DNA of 64,000 nucleotides from VBWE01 sp943372645 (GTDB lineage: Bacteria > Bacteroidota > Bacteroidia > Palsa-965): the NCBI GenBank assembly GCA_943372645.1, contig CALRZN010000002.1, positions 310,001 to 374,000 on the forward strand, written 5' to 3'. Positions within the stretch are counted from its first letter, which is position 1, and each line of letters starts with the position of its first letter. Under the pieces are notes generated by a model that was given only the letters and a program-made list of their open reading frames with translations, did not search any database and had not been told where the DNA came from. The position numbers and the translations under genes were made by a program. Positions 24,411 to 33,714 of this stretch are shown piece after piece.

Positions 24411-25238
24411 ATGAATACGAACAAACAAATCAGCATATCTATCCCTGAGCCCTGCCACCAGTCGTGGGAAAAAATGACGGAAGTAGATAACCTGCACCGC
24501 CACTGCGGAAGCTGCGACAAAGTGCTCACCGATTTTTCGGGGATGAGCGATACGGAACTGGTACTGTGGCTGAAACACAGCAAAGGCCAAATGTGCGGCC
24601 GTTACGCACCTTCGCAATTGAACCGCGCCATGACGTTGCCCGCTGAAAAAACCGAAAAGAAAACCCCGAAAGCGTTCGGGAACTGGCTCAACGCACTGTG
24701 GCTTATTCCTTTTGCCTGGGGCGGTAAAGAAGCCCGCGCACAAAACACCACGCCCGAAGTGCTGCGCGGAAAACCGCCGGTTTCGGTGATCACAACCAAT
24801 ACGCAGGTAACAACGGTAGCTCCCGAAGTAAAAAAATACGGAACGGTAAAAGTTACCGGGACGGCTTTTCTTCCCGACAGCACGCAGCGTGCGCCGGGAG
24901 CCATTGTAACAGCAACCGTTGCCGGAAATTATATCCAGGCCACGGCCGATTCCAACGGCGTTTATGTAATTGAATTGCCGGAAGACACGGCGGCACAGGC
25001 TGCCATCTGGGTTTCGTATTCCGGTTATATGTCGCAATACGTGGATGTTCGCCGGGACGAGATTACCGATACAGGTAAGCCGCTGGTGCGCGATGTTGTG
25101 TTTAATGATTTTGAAACAATGATGGTTGGCATTATCGTGATGGATTTCGATCCGAAAGATGTGAAGCCGGTGAAGGAAGAAAAGGAATCGTTCTGGAGCA
25201 AGGTGCGGGCGGGATTTTCATTTGGCAAAGAAAAATAA
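24411..25238 (+). CDS. HCxxC-domain / CarboxypepD_reg-like membrane protein, paralogue 3 of 3
   Basis: IPEPCHQSW, LHRHCGSCDKVLTDFSGMSD, MCGRYAPSQLNR, then WLNALWLIPFAWG and a beta-sandwich region (VKVTGTAFLPDSTQRAPG, ADSNGVYVIELPED). The C-terminus ends in SFWSKVRAGFSFGKEK, resembling VWSKLRVGFGFGKKA of paralogue 1, so the tail is conserved too while the middle has drifted. Last gene of the tandem set; a convergent acetyltransferase gene follows after 31 bp. Confidence 0.8.
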   Translation: MNTNKQISISIPEPCHQSWEKMTEVDNLHRHCGSCDKVLTDFSGMSDTELVLWLKHSKGQMCGRYAPSQLNRAMTLPAEKTEKKTPKAFGNWLNALWLIPFAWGGKEARAQNTTPEVLRGKPPVSVITTNTQVTTVAPEVKKYGTVKVTGTAFLPDSTQRAPGAIVTATVAGNYIQATADSNGVYVIELPEDTAAQAAIWVSYSGYMSQYVDVRRDEITDTGKPLVRDVVFNDFETMMVGIIVMDFDPKDVKPVKEEKESFWSKVRAGFSFGKEK

Positions 25239-25269
25239 TACGCGTACCGGTAAAACAAATATACCCGGA

Positions 25270-25728
25270 TTATTTCCCAAGCCGTTTCTCAAAACACACA
25301 CTCGTCGCTACATCCACATACGGGCCGTACTTGGGAATAGAATCATAACCGCGCTTACGATATAATGCAACGGCTTCGGTCTGGCGGGTCCCGGTTTCAA
25401 GAATGCATTTGTGGTACCCGAGTTCTGCGGCCCAGGTTTCGAGTTCTTTTAATACAGCAGAAGCAATTCCGTTACCGCGTTTCGCCTCGGGAACAAACAT
25501 GCGTTTTACTTCCATCACACCCGGTTCAAATTCCTTGATAGCGCCGCAGCCCACCGGTGTTTCGTTTTCATACGCAACCACTACATGCCGGATGTTATCG
25601 GTTTTGTTGTGGTGAATAAAAAACGAATCGTATTCCTCGCCGTCGTTGGCGCGCAGGGCGGCATCGAGGTGCGGGATGAGTGCGCAGAAACCGGGATCGG
25701 ACGAATTGGTGCGGAGGAGGCGGAACAT
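25270..25728 (-). CDS. GNAT-family N-acetyltransferase
   Basis: Acetyl-CoA binding motif A reads MFVPEAKRGNGIASAVLKEL, matching the V.p..RG.GIa..Ll pattern, and the C-terminal YRKRGYDSIPKYGPY is the usual GNAT motif B (A.alYrk.GF). 152 residues, cytoplasmic. The acyl acceptor cannot be inferred. Single-domain, with no partner gene visible. Confidence 0.88.
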   Translation of the reverse strand: MFRLLRTNSSDPGFCALIPHLDAALRANDGEEYDSFFIHHNKTDNIRHVVVAYENETPVGCGAIKEFEPGVMEVKRMFVPEAKRGNGIASAVLKELETWAAELGYHKCILETGTRQTEAVALYRKRGYDSIPKYGPYVDVATSVCFEKRLGK

Positions 25729-25793
25729 TTATGAAAAACAGGTTTAATCCCTTTAACTAAAAACAAACGATATGCATTTACCGTAACGGGTTG

Positions 25794-26303
25794 TTATGTT
25801 CCCGGCAAACCAGGAAATTGTTCTTGATCCGCAATGTTGGGAACCGGGGGCGGAAATGCAGCAAGTAAAAGGGCAGCGATACTGGCATTTCCATGAAAAG
25901 CCACTTCAGCATCAGCCTGCCCTGAATTTCCTGCCAATGCAGTTGCCCATGCAGGCGTAGCACCCATGTTATTTACGAAAGCACCCCAGTTTCCGCTGTT
26001 TGTACCGGTAGGAACATAACTTTTTCGGCTGGCCCAGGTGCGGTTGGCATAATTCCTTACATCGGCGATGGTAATGTGCAGGCTGTTGATATTTGTGTCG
26101 TCAAAAAAGTAATGCCAGTGCACGCTCCCGTCAGCACCCGCAAGGTCGTGTACTGCGCCTACGCGGTTCACCAATTGATGGGTATCCTGTGTTTCCGTTT
26201 TAGGAAAGGGAATAACACCCCCATATTTAACAGTCGTGTTTTTGGAAACATGGTTTGAGTTTGCAGCTGAAGAAGCCGGTGCTGTATCTTTTGAATGATC
26301 CAT
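25794..26303 (-). CDS. Hypothetical protein, 169 aa
   Basis: No signal peptide. Low-complexity Ser/Asn/Thr N-terminus, then VIPFPKTETQDTHQLVNRVG, DGSVHWHYFFDD and an Ala-rich C-terminus with FPPPVPNIAD. I recognise no domain. It lies between a GNAT gene and a histidine kinase on the same strand, with no clear operon signal. Confidence is for being coding, based on length and clean start and stop. Confidence 0.6.
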   Translation of the reverse strand: MDHSKDTAPASSAANSNHVSKNTTVKYGGVIPFPKTETQDTHQLVNRVGAVHDLAGADGSVHWHYFFDDTNINSLHITIADVRNYANRTWASRKSYVPTGTNSGNWGAFVNNMGATPAWATALAGNSGQADAEVAFHGNASIAALLLAAFPPPVPNIADQEQFPGLPGT

Positions 26304-26340
26304 GCGGATAATTTTAAGGTTAAAGTAAGGAATAAAAGCA

Positions 26341-27675
26341 TTAAAAAACCAAACTGAACACCGTTCCTTCGCCTTCCACCGATTGCACCTGCACCTGGCC
26401 TTTGTGCAACATCATCACCTGTTTGCACAGGCTGAGGCCGATTCCGCTGCCGGTTTTTTTGGTGCTGAAAAACGGCACAAAAATTTTGTCGAGCACTTCG
26501 GGCGAAATGCCGGTGCCGTTGTCGCTTACTTTGAGCACCACTTTCTGCATGGACGTAAGTTCGCCGGAAATGGTGATGCGCGGACTGGGCCGGTCTTTTA
26601 CCGCATCAATGGCATTGAGCACGAGGTTGATGAGCACCTGTTCGAGCAGGCTGGTGTCGGCTTCGAGCGTGAGAAACGGATCGCGGAGAATGATTTCGAG
26701 CGTAATGTTTTTCTTGTCGAGTGTGGGCTGCAGCAATTGCTGCACATGCTCAAACAGTTCCGCAAGGAGGATTTCGCTTTTGTTCGCGGATTTAATTTTG
26801 CTGAGGTTGCGGTACGTTTCCGTAAACTTGAGCAGGCCGTCGCTGCGTTTGATGATGGTATCGATGCCGGTTTCAATATCGCCGGCTTGTTCTTCGCTGC
26901 TTTCCGGCAGTTCGTGGATGCGTTTTTTCAGCGTTTCGGCCAGCGATGCAATGGGTGCAACAGAGTTCATGATTTCGTGCGTGAGCACACTCAGCAGTTT
27001 CTGCCAGGCCTGCGATTCCGATTCATCCAGCGCTTCGTTGATGTTCTGAAACGCAATCAGTTTGTAGCTTTTGCCGTCATTCTGAAAGGCGGTGGATGCA
27101 AGCAGTATTTTGTATTTGCTGTTTTCGCGCGCAATTTCAGTAACGCGGTTGCTGCCGGCTTCCAGCTCAAGAATTTCAGCGTACAATTTTTCATTGCGCT
27201 TTTCCAGCGAGTGAATGGTTTTCAGGTACGGAATCTGCAGCAGGTTTTTCAGCGATTCGTTCATCCACAAAATGTCACCGCTTTCGGTTTCGTACGAAAG
27301 GATGCCGGTATCCACAATTTCGAGAATTGTTTTCAGGTGCAGGTGCTGAATTTCTTTTTCGCGGCTGATGAGTTTGAACGTACTGTTGATCTGGTTAAAA
27401 CCGGACCGGAACGGCTGCAGTTCGGCGGGAGCGTTGTTCACATCGAAATGCCGTGTAAAATCGCGGTAATGAATGGACTCTACAAACTGTTCTACTTCCT
27501 GCTGTGCTTTTTTGTTGAAGCGGTAAAAGTCATACAGCTGCCACACAAGCACCGGAACGAGCGCGCCCAGCGGGAAATACCAGCCCCTGACGATGCACAG
27601 TGCGAGCAGGAACAGGCTTGCAAACGCCAGCACCGAGCGCACAAAAATGCTGCGTCCTGAACGTTTATATTTCAT
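26341..27675 (-). CDS. NtrB-like sensor histidine kinase
   Basis: Two N-terminal membrane helices (about 11-28 and 33-49), a HAMP/PAS-like region (SYETESGDILWMNESL), the H-box LTHEIMNSVAPIASL with His233, the N-box LINLVLNAIDAVKD and the G boxes DNGTGISPEVLDKIF, FFSTKKTGSGIGLSL. 444 residues. It overlaps the sigma54-type response regulator by 11 bases on the same strand, so the two form a cognate pair. Divergent to the eight-gene efflux operon, which is the obvious target. The short loop between the helices suggests it senses the membrane or a ligand there. Confidence 0.93.
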   Translation of the reverse strand: MKYKRSGRSIFVRSVLAFASLFLLALCIVRGWYFPLGALVPVLVWQLYDFYRFNKKAQQEVEQFVESIHYRDFTRHFDVNNAPAELQPFRSGFNQINSTFKLISREKEIQHLHLKTILEIVDTGILSYETESGDILWMNESLKNLLQIPYLKTIHSLEKRNEKLYAEILELEAGSNRVTEIARENSKYKILLASTAFQNDGKSYKLIAFQNINEALDESESQAWQKLLSVLTHEIMNSVAPIASLAETLKKRIHELPESSEEQAGDIETGIDTIIKRSDGLLKFTETYRNLSKIKSANKSEILLAELFEHVQQLLQPTLDKKNITLEIILRDPFLTLEADTSLLEQVLINLVLNAIDAVKDRPSPRITISGELTSMQKVVLKVSDNGTGISPEVLDKIFVPFFSTKKTGSGIGLSLCKQVMMLHKGQVQVQSVEGEGTVFSLVF

Positions 27676-29005
27676 ATTTGCTCAGTCTCCGGTAAAGTGC
27701 GGTGCGTGTAATACCAAGTTCTTTTGCCGCGCGCGAAATGTTGCCGTTGTTTTTTTCAATCACGCGCAGGATGGTTTGTTTTTCAATGGCGCTCAGTTTG
27801 GTTTCTCCCGGAAGCATTTCGCTGCTGCTGCTTTCAATGGGCGAAAACACAAGATCGCCGGGCTGCAGCATTTCGCTGTCGGCCATAATTACAGCGCGTT
27901 CAATAATGTACTGCAGTTCGCGCACATTGCCGGGGAAATGATACTCCAGCAGTTTGTCGGTAGCCGCCACGCTCAGCGACACTTCCGGCTTAAAATATTT
28001 GTTGCCGTAAAAACGCAGGAAATGTTTTGCCAGTTGCGGAATGTCTTCGCGCCGTTCGCGCAGGGGCGGAATGGTAATTTCAACCGTGTTGATGCGGTAG
28101 ATTAAATCTTTCCGGAATTTATTTTCATTCGCCAGTTCGTGCAGGGGCAGGTTGGTGGCGCAGATGAGGCGTATGTCAACCGGCACCGGGGTGTTGCTGC
28201 CGAGGCGCGTGACCTGCCGGTTCTGCAGCGCGGTGAGCAGGCGTGCCTGCTGAAACAACGAGATGTTCCCGATTTCATCCAGGAACAGTGTTCCTTTGTC
28301 GGCGCTTTCAAAACGGCCTGCACGGTCTTCGCGCGCATCGGTAAACGCACCTTTTTTGTGACCGAACAGTTCGCTTTCAAACAGGCTTTCGGTGAGTGCA
28401 CCCACATCTACTTTTACAAACGCGTTTTTGTGTCGCAGCGACTGGCGGTGAATGGCATTGGCCACCAGGTCTTTGCCCGTGCCGTTTTCGCCGAGTATGA
28501 GCATGTTTGCATCGGTGGGCGCCACTTTTTCAATCTTGCTGTAAATGGCCTGCATGGCTGCCGAGCTGCCGATCATGCCGGGTACGCTTTCTGTTTTTTT
28601 GGATGCAGTGGTGTTTGATTTTTTATGTAAAACTTCGCTGATGGTTTCAACGAGTTTCTGGTTGTTCCAGGGTTTCACCACAAAATCAGCAGCACCTTCT
28701 TTCAGCGAACGGATGGCGAGATCAATATCAGCGTAAGCGGTAATCATAATCACCGCGATGCCCGGCTTCGTTTCTTTTACGCGTTTGAGCCAGTAGATGC
28801 CTTCGTTGCCGGTGTTGATGGACGCATTAAAATTCATATCGAGCAGCATGCAGTCGAAAGTTCCTTTCTGCAGCAAAGGCAACATGTTTTCCGGGTTGCG
28901 TTCGGTAACAATTTCACGCACCTCGTTTTTCAGCAGCAGGCGGATGGCGGTGAGCACATCGTTGTCGTCGTCAATTACAAGTATGGCGGCCTGTTTCAGG
29001 TTCAC
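27665..29005 (-). CDS. NtrC-family sigma54-dependent response regulator
   Basis: Receiver domain with VIDDDND and phospho-acceptor Asp56 (LLDM). AAA+ domain with Walker A GENGTGKD (172-179), GAFTDA at 219-224 instead of the canonical GAFTGA sigma54-contact loop, and Walker B TLFLDEIG. C-terminal Fis-type HTH NGNISRAAKELGITRTALYR. No ATG fits; I choose the GTG at 29005, which gives a standard NtrC N-terminus, while the open frame extends 53 codons further without support. It probably activates the divergent efflux operon. Confidence 0.92.
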   Translation of the reverse strand: MNLKQAAILVIDDDNDVLTAIRLLLKNEVREIVTERNPENMLPLLQKGTFDCMLLDMNFNASINTGNEGIYWLKRVKETKPGIAVIMITAYADIDLAIRSLKEGAADFVVKPWNNQKLVETISEVLHKKSNTTASKKTESVPGMIGSSAAMQAIYSKIEKVAPTDANMLILGENGTGKDLVANAIHRQSLRHKNAFVKVDVGALTESLFESELFGHKKGAFTDAREDRAGRFESADKGTLFLDEIGNISLFQQARLLTALQNRQVTRLGSNTPVPVDIRLICATNLPLHELANENKFRKDLIYRINTVEITIPPLRERREDIPQLAKHFLRFYGNKYFKPEVSLSVAATDKLLEYHFPGNVRELQYIIERAVIMADSEMLQPGDLVFSPIESSSSEMLPGETKLSAIEKQTILRVIEKNNGNISRAAKELGITRTALYRRLSKYEI

Positions 29006-29095
29006 GGTGTTTTGCTTTAGCGTATGCTGCAAAATTAAATCGAATAGCAGTACACCGCTTGTTTTTTCTGCACGAAAAAAAGTGTTTTTACAAAT

Positions 29096-29124
29096 GTGTC
29101 CGCATCCGCACAGGAAGTGTCCGC
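29096..29124. promoter_or_regulatory. Candidate activator sites between regulator and efflux operon
   Basis: GTGTCCGC occurs twice (29096-29103 and 29117-29124), exactly 21 bp or two helical turns apart. Both lie about 70-90 bp upstream of a sigma54-like promoter, the usual distance for NtrC-type enhancers. Confidence 0.5.
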
Positions 29125-29187
29125 TTTTGATACACCTGTTTGTTCGGGCAAAAACACAACGCATTTAATTTCAGAACGTTAATGCTG

Positions 29188-29201
29188 TGGCACGGAATTG
29201 C
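29188..29201 (+). promoter_or_regulatory. Near-match to a sigma54 promoter
   Basis: TGGCACGGAATTGC carries both conserved boxes, but GG and GC are nine bases apart rather than ten, which normally abolishes sigma54 use. Listed because it lies between candidate enhancer sites and the operon of an NtrC-type regulator. An ordinary -7 box (TAAATTTG, 29306-29313) is also present and may be the real promoter. Confidence 0.35.
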
Positions 29202-29305
29202 CGTTGTAATGTATACCCTGTTTCGTGCAAGTGCTCCGGGGTGCTGCTGCGAAAGCACATCTCCAAAAATGGGTGCAGCAGGCCCCGGAGTTGTTACAGA
29301 CAGGT

Positions 29306-29313
29306 TAAATTTG
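29306..29313 (+). promoter_or_regulatory. -7 box upstream of the efflux operon
   Basis: TAAATTTG matches TAnnTTTG and lies 21 bp before the ATG at 29335. No well-placed -33 TTG. Confidence 0.45.
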
Positions 29314-29334
29314 GCTGATAAAGCCGTTGAAGAT

Positions 29335-30594
29335 ATGGATCGCGTCATTGCAAAGAAAAAATGGAGTACCCGTCGCCTGCTTACCATCGCAGGCAGCAGC
29401 ATGCTGGCGCTGCTTATTGCGGGCAGTATTTATTACGGCACCGGCAATTCGAAACTGAATGTGAATACCGAACGCATCACCATCAGCGAAGTGCGCAACG
29501 GTACGTTTAAAGAATTTATTCCTGTGAATGGAATCGTGCTGCCGCAAACCACCATTTACCTGGATGCGATGGAAGGCGGACGTGTAGAGGAAAAATTTGT
29601 GGAAGACGGCGCGATCCTGAAAAAGGGTGACGCCATCATGCGGCTTTCGAATACCGACCTGGAACTGAGTTTAGCCAACCAGGAAACCGCCGTGTTCAAC
29701 CTGCTCACGCAGATGCAGATTTCGCGCAACGCCGCCCGGCAGAACACGATTATGAAACTGAACCAGGAAACCGATGTGGAAAGCGCCTACCGCGAAGCCG
29801 AACGCATTTATAAACTGAACAAACAACTGTATGAACAGAATGCCATTTCGCAGCAGGAGTTTAAACAGTCGGAAAACAATTACAATTATTATGTGCAGAA
29901 GAAAAAACTCACGGCGCAGATCCTGATGCAGGATTCGCTTTCCACGCGTGAAGAACTGGGACAGGCGCGCGAATCGTACAAACGCACCGAAGATGCGCTG
30001 CGCATCATGCGTAAAAAAGTAGAAGACCTTGTGGTACGCGCCCCCATTGACGGGCAGCTCACCGCGCTCGATGCCGAAATAGGTCAGAACAAAAACAAGG
30101 GCGAACGCCTCGGGCAGCTTGATGTAGTGAACGGCTATAAAGTGCGCGCCGATATTGATGAGCATTACATTTCACGCGTGTACACCGGGCTGGTGGGCGA
30201 ATTTACACTCGGCAATAAAACGTACCGGCTGGTGATTCACAAAGTGTATTCGCAGGTAAACAACGGCAAGTTCCAGGTTGATTTAAAGTTTGAAGGTGAA
30301 CAGCCTCCCGCAATCCGCCGCGGACAATCGCTCACCATACGGCTTGCGCTGAGTGATGAAACACAGGCGCTGCTGCTGCCCCGTGGCGCGTTTTACCAGC
30401 AAACCGGCGGCAACTGGGTGTTCAAACTGAATGAAGATGGCTCAGTGGCCTATCGTATGGATGTGCAGCTGGGCCGGCAGAATCCGGATTATTACGAAGT
30501 GCTGCAGGGGCTGAAACCCGGTGATAAAGTAATCACTTCCGGTTACGAAAACTACGGGCAAACGCAGGAACTGATTTTAAAAAAGAACAATTAA
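29335..30594 (+). CDS. Periplasmic membrane-fusion protein (HlyD/MacA-like)
   Basis: A single N-terminal membrane helix (LLTIAGSSMLALLIAGSIYY), then VNGIVLPQTTIYLDAMEGGRV and FVEDGAILKKGDAIMRLSN (biotinyl-lipoyl-like hairpin half), a long coiled coil (LNQETDVESAYREAERIYKL onward), the second lipoyl half VRAPIDGQLTALDAEIGQ, and a beta-barrel to the end. Adaptor linking inner-membrane permeases to TolC. I use the ATG at 29335, which gives a cytoplasmic tail plus anchor; upstream extensions lack support. First gene of the operon, 15 bp before the ATPase. Confidence 0.92.
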   Translation: MDRVIAKKKWSTRRLLTIAGSSMLALLIAGSIYYGTGNSKLNVNTERITISEVRNGTFKEFIPVNGIVLPQTTIYLDAMEGGRVEEKFVEDGAILKKGDAIMRLSNTDLELSLANQETAVFNLLTQMQISRNAARQNTIMKLNQETDVESAYREAERIYKLNKQLYEQNAISQQEFKQSENNYNYYVQKKKLTAQILMQDSLSTREELGQARESYKRTEDALRIMRKKVEDLVVRAPIDGQLTALDAEIGQNKNKGERLGQLDVVNGYKVRADIDEHYISRVYTGLVGEFTLGNKTYRLVIHKVYSQVNNGKFQVDLKFEGEQPPAIRRGQSLTIRLALSDETQALLLPRGAFYQQTGGNWVFKLNEDGSVAYRMDVQLGRQNPDYYEVLQGLKPGDKVITSGYENYGQTQELILKKNN

Positions 30595-30609
30595 ACATAC
30601 CGCATCGCT

Positions 30610-31287
30610 ATGATTAAAGTGACTGATCTCGAAAAAATTTACCGCACCGAAGAAATCGAAACCGTTGCGCTGAACAAACTCTCGTTTGAAATTAAGGAAG
30701 GTGAGTTTGTTGCTATTATGGGTCCGTCGGGTTGCGGCAAATCAACGTTGCTCAACATCATCGGGCTGCTCGATGACCTGGATGCGGGCAGTTTTGAATT
30801 CAACGGGACAGAAGTGGCGAAATTCAACGAACGCAAACGCGCGGAGATGCGCAAACACAACATTGGTTTTGTGTTCCAGAGTTTTAACCTGATTGATGAA
30901 CTTACTGTTTTCGAAAACGTGGAGCTGCCGCTGATTTATACCGGTGTAAAAACGGCCGATCGCAAAAAGATTGTGGACGAAGTACTCGATAAAATTCAGA
31001 TTGCACACCGGCGGAACCATTATCCCCAGCAGCTTTCGGGCGGACAGCAGCAACGCGTGGCGGTGGCGCGCGCCGTGGTGAACAAACCGAAACTGATACT
31101 GGCCGACGAACCAACAGGTAACCTCGATTCGCGTAACGGCAATGAAGTGATGCAGCTGCTTACAGATCTGAACGAACAGGGCACAACGATAATTATGGTA
31201 ACGCACTCGGAGCACGATGCGCGTTTTACACACCGCATCATTAACATGCTCGACGGGCAGATCGTTACGCAAAACATTAAAATATAA
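30610..31287 (+). CDS. ABC transporter ATPase, MacB/LolD type (first of two)
   Basis: Walker A GPSGCGKST, Q-loop VFQSFNLIDELTVFENV, signature LSGGQQQRVAVARA, Walker B LILADEPTGNLDS and H-loop MVTHSE, all canonical. 225 residues, single nucleotide-binding domain. Follows the fusion protein by 15 bp and precedes the first permease by 12 bp. The MacB/LolD class pumps by mechanotransmission, coupling cytoplasmic ATP hydrolysis to periplasmic movement of FtsX-like permeases rather than carrying substrate through the membrane. Confidence 0.95.
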   Translation: MIKVTDLEKIYRTEEIETVALNKLSFEIKEGEFVAIMGPSGCGKSTLLNIIGLLDDLDAGSFEFNGTEVAKFNERKRAEMRKHNIGFVFQSFNLIDELTVFENVELPLIYTGVKTADRKKIVDEVLDKIQIAHRRNHYPQQLSGGQQQRVAVARAVVNKPKLILADEPTGNLDSRNGNEVMQLLTDLNEQGTTIIMVTHSEHDARFTHRIINMLDGQIVTQNIKI

Positions 31288-31299
31288 TTCATCACCGCC

Positions 31300-33702
31300 A
31301 TGCTCAGAAACTATTTCATCACGGCCATACGCAACCTGAAGCGGCGCAGGGGTTACTTTGTGCTCAACATGACGGGGCTTGCCATCGGGCTGGCGGTTTC
31401 GCTGATCGTTTTTACGATTGTGCGTTACGAACACAGTTTTGAAAAACACCAGGCCGGTTACGATCGTATTTACAACATTGCCACGCAGGAGCAGGTGGAG
31501 GGCGAACTAACACGCACCTCGGGAATTCCTTACCCGGCGCTGAAGCTGCTGCGTAGCGAACTTCCGCAGGTTACGTTCGGAAGCCTCAATTCATACAGTG
31601 CGCAGCTGAATGTGCTGGATGCTGCCGGGCAAACCGAAGCCGGGCGCAAGTTTATGGAAACGTCAGGCGTGTTTTTTGCCGACCCGCAGTTTTTTGAAGT
31701 GATGGAATTCCGGTGGCTCATGGGCAGTCCGAAAGTCCTTGACGATCCGGAATCCATCGTACTCAGCCGCAGCCTGGCCGAAAAATATTTCGGAAGCTGG
31801 CAGCAGGCACCCGGGCGGCTCATCCGTTTCGACGGGCGTTTTACCTGCAGGGTGCAGGGCATTATTGAAGATGCACCGCAGAATTCCGACTTCCCGCTGC
31901 GCGCAGTGGCATCGTTTGAGCAGCTGAAAAAGGTTCCGTTTTTCGGTTATACAGAAGACTGGGGTTCAATAACCAGCAACTACCAGGTTTATGCAAAACG
32001 CGGCGAATCGTTTAGCGAAGCGCAGTTTGCAGCCGCATTGAAAACCCTTTCGGTAAAGGCTTACAGCGAATCGCCCAACCTCAAATCGAACTACCTGCGC
32101 CCGCTGAGCTCCATTCATTTCGACGACCTCGCCGCGTTCGGTACGCACCAGGTAAGCGAAAATATTTTGCACACCTACACGCTTGTGGGGATACTGATTG
32201 TACTCATGGCCTGCATCAATTTTGTAAATCTTTCTACCGCGCAGGCGGTGCTGCGTTCGAAAGAAGTGGGCGTGCGCAAGGTACTGGGCAGCAACCGGCG
32301 CCAACTGCAACTGTTGCTGTTCGGTGAAACATTCGTAATAGTTTTTGCCGCAACGGTGCTTGCCGCCGGGCTGGCCGCACTGCTCATGCCGTTTGTACAC
32401 CACGTGGTACCCGGCACAGAACACCTGGACGTGTTTACAATAAACAACGTACTCTTTTTGCTGCTTGCACTTGTTGCGGTAACACTGGTCGCCGGATTTT
32501 ACCCGGCACTCATCATCTCCGGATTCAACCCCGGCCGCGCGCTGAAAAACAAACTGAACAGCAAAACCATCGGCGGCGTTTCATTGCGGCGCGGACTGGT
32601 AGTGATGCAGTTTGTGATTTCGCAGATGCTCATCATCGGTACGCTGGTGGTGGTGGGGCAAATGGATTACGTGCAGCAGGCCAACATGGGTGTAAAAAAA
32701 GACGGGATACTGATACTCAATAACAACGGCGACAGCACGGTGCTTGCAGGTTTGCCTGTACTGAAGGAGCGGATCAGACAACTGCCCGGTGTACGGTTCG
32801 TAACAGCAGCGAGTGATGTACCGACTTCGCTGGGCGTATGGACCTCCAACTTCGCCTATGATCACCGCAACGACGAGCCGTACCCGATTGCGTTGAAATT
32901 TACAGACCCGGATTATTTTAAAACCTACGGACTGCAGTTTGTTGCCGGCGGTGCCTATGCGGCCAGCGATACGATGCGCGAAATGGTGATCAACGAAACG
33001 ACCGTTAAAAAACTCGGGCTGAAAAGTGCTGACGAAGCCATCGGCAAAGAAATGCGTATCGGCGGGCAGCCGTGGAAAAAGATCTGCGGTGTGGTGCGTG
33101 ATTTTCATACCACTTCGATGCGCGGTACGATAAACCCGCTGTTGATGTCCTGCCGCAGCAAACATTATTTTACGCTCAGCGTAAGCATGCACACCACCAG
33201 CCTGTCGGCAACCCGCAAAGCCGTGGAAGCCGCGTGGGACAGCCAGTACCCGGAGTATGTATGCAGCAGCGATTTTTTCGAGGCGGGCATCGAGCAATTT
33301 TACCTGAATGAAAAACGGCTCACCATGCTTTACGAAATTTTTGCAGCCATCGCGATTTTTATTTCCTGCCTCGGGCTGTACGGACTGATTTCATTTATGA
33401 CCGTACAGAAAACAAAAGAGGTAGGCATACGCAAAGTGCTTGGTGCGGGGGTGATGCATGTGATGTACCTGTTTTCAAAAGAGTTTACCATACTCATTGG
33501 TGTTGCATTTGTGATTGCTGCGCCGGCGGCCTGGCTGCTGATGAACAGCTGGCTGGAGGATTATGCATACCGCATCACCATTGGTGCCGGTGTGTTTGTG
33601 CTGGCGCTGTTGACCTCGCTGCTGCTGGCCTGGCTTACCGTGGGCTGGAAAGCCTACCGCGCCGCACGCGCCAACCCGGTTAACAGTTTAAGAACAGAAT
33701 AA
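31300..33702 (+). CDS. FtsX/MacB-type permease 1 of 4
   Basis: 800 residues with the duplicated eight-helix layout typical of Bacteroidota: a first helix after ITAIRNLKRRRGYFVLN, a periplasmic MacB_PCD domain, three helices near 285-420 (FVNLSTAQAVLRSKEVGVRK), a second helix and PCD domain, and three last helices beginning ISCLGLYGLISFM with TKEVGIRKVLGA. It ends NPVNSLRTE, a motif shared by all four permeases. Probably homo- or heterodimerises and works with one of the two operon ATPases. Confidence 0.92.
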   Translation: MLRNYFITAIRNLKRRRGYFVLNMTGLAIGLAVSLIVFTIVRYEHSFEKHQAGYDRIYNIATQEQVEGELTRTSGIPYPALKLLRSELPQVTFGSLNSYSAQLNVLDAAGQTEAGRKFMETSGVFFADPQFFEVMEFRWLMGSPKVLDDPESIVLSRSLAEKYFGSWQQAPGRLIRFDGRFTCRVQGIIEDAPQNSDFPLRAVASFEQLKKVPFFGYTEDWGSITSNYQVYAKRGESFSEAQFAAALKTLSVKAYSESPNLKSNYLRPLSSIHFDDLAAFGTHQVSENILHTYTLVGILIVLMACINFVNLSTAQAVLRSKEVGVRKVLGSNRRQLQLLLFGETFVIVFAATVLAAGLAALLMPFVHHVVPGTEHLDVFTINNVLFLLLALVAVTLVAGFYPALIISGFNPGRALKNKLNSKTIGGVSLRRGLVVMQFVISQMLIIGTLVVVGQMDYVQQANMGVKKDGILILNNNGDSTVLAGLPVLKERIRQLPGVRFVTAASDVPTSLGVWTSNFAYDHRNDEPYPIALKFTDPDYFKTYGLQFVAGGAYAASDTMREMVINETTVKKLGLKSADEAIGKEMRIGGQPWKKICGVVRDFHTTSMRGTINPLLMSCRSKHYFTLSVSMHTTSLSATRKAVEAAWDSQYPEYVCSSDFFEAGIEQFYLNEKRLTMLYEIFAAIAIFISCLGLYGLISFMTVQKTKEVGIRKVLGAGVMHVMYLFSKEFTILIGVAFVIAAPAAWLLMNSWLEDYAYRITIGAGVFVLALLTSLLLAWLTVGWKAYRAARANPVNSLRTE

Positions 33703-33714
33703 AGAACAACCGCC

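Noticed and set aside
26383..27660. Open frame of 425 codons on plus opposite the histidine kinase
   Set aside because: Composition rich in Phe, Ala and His is the mirror of kinase codons; the minus strand has all kinase boxes.
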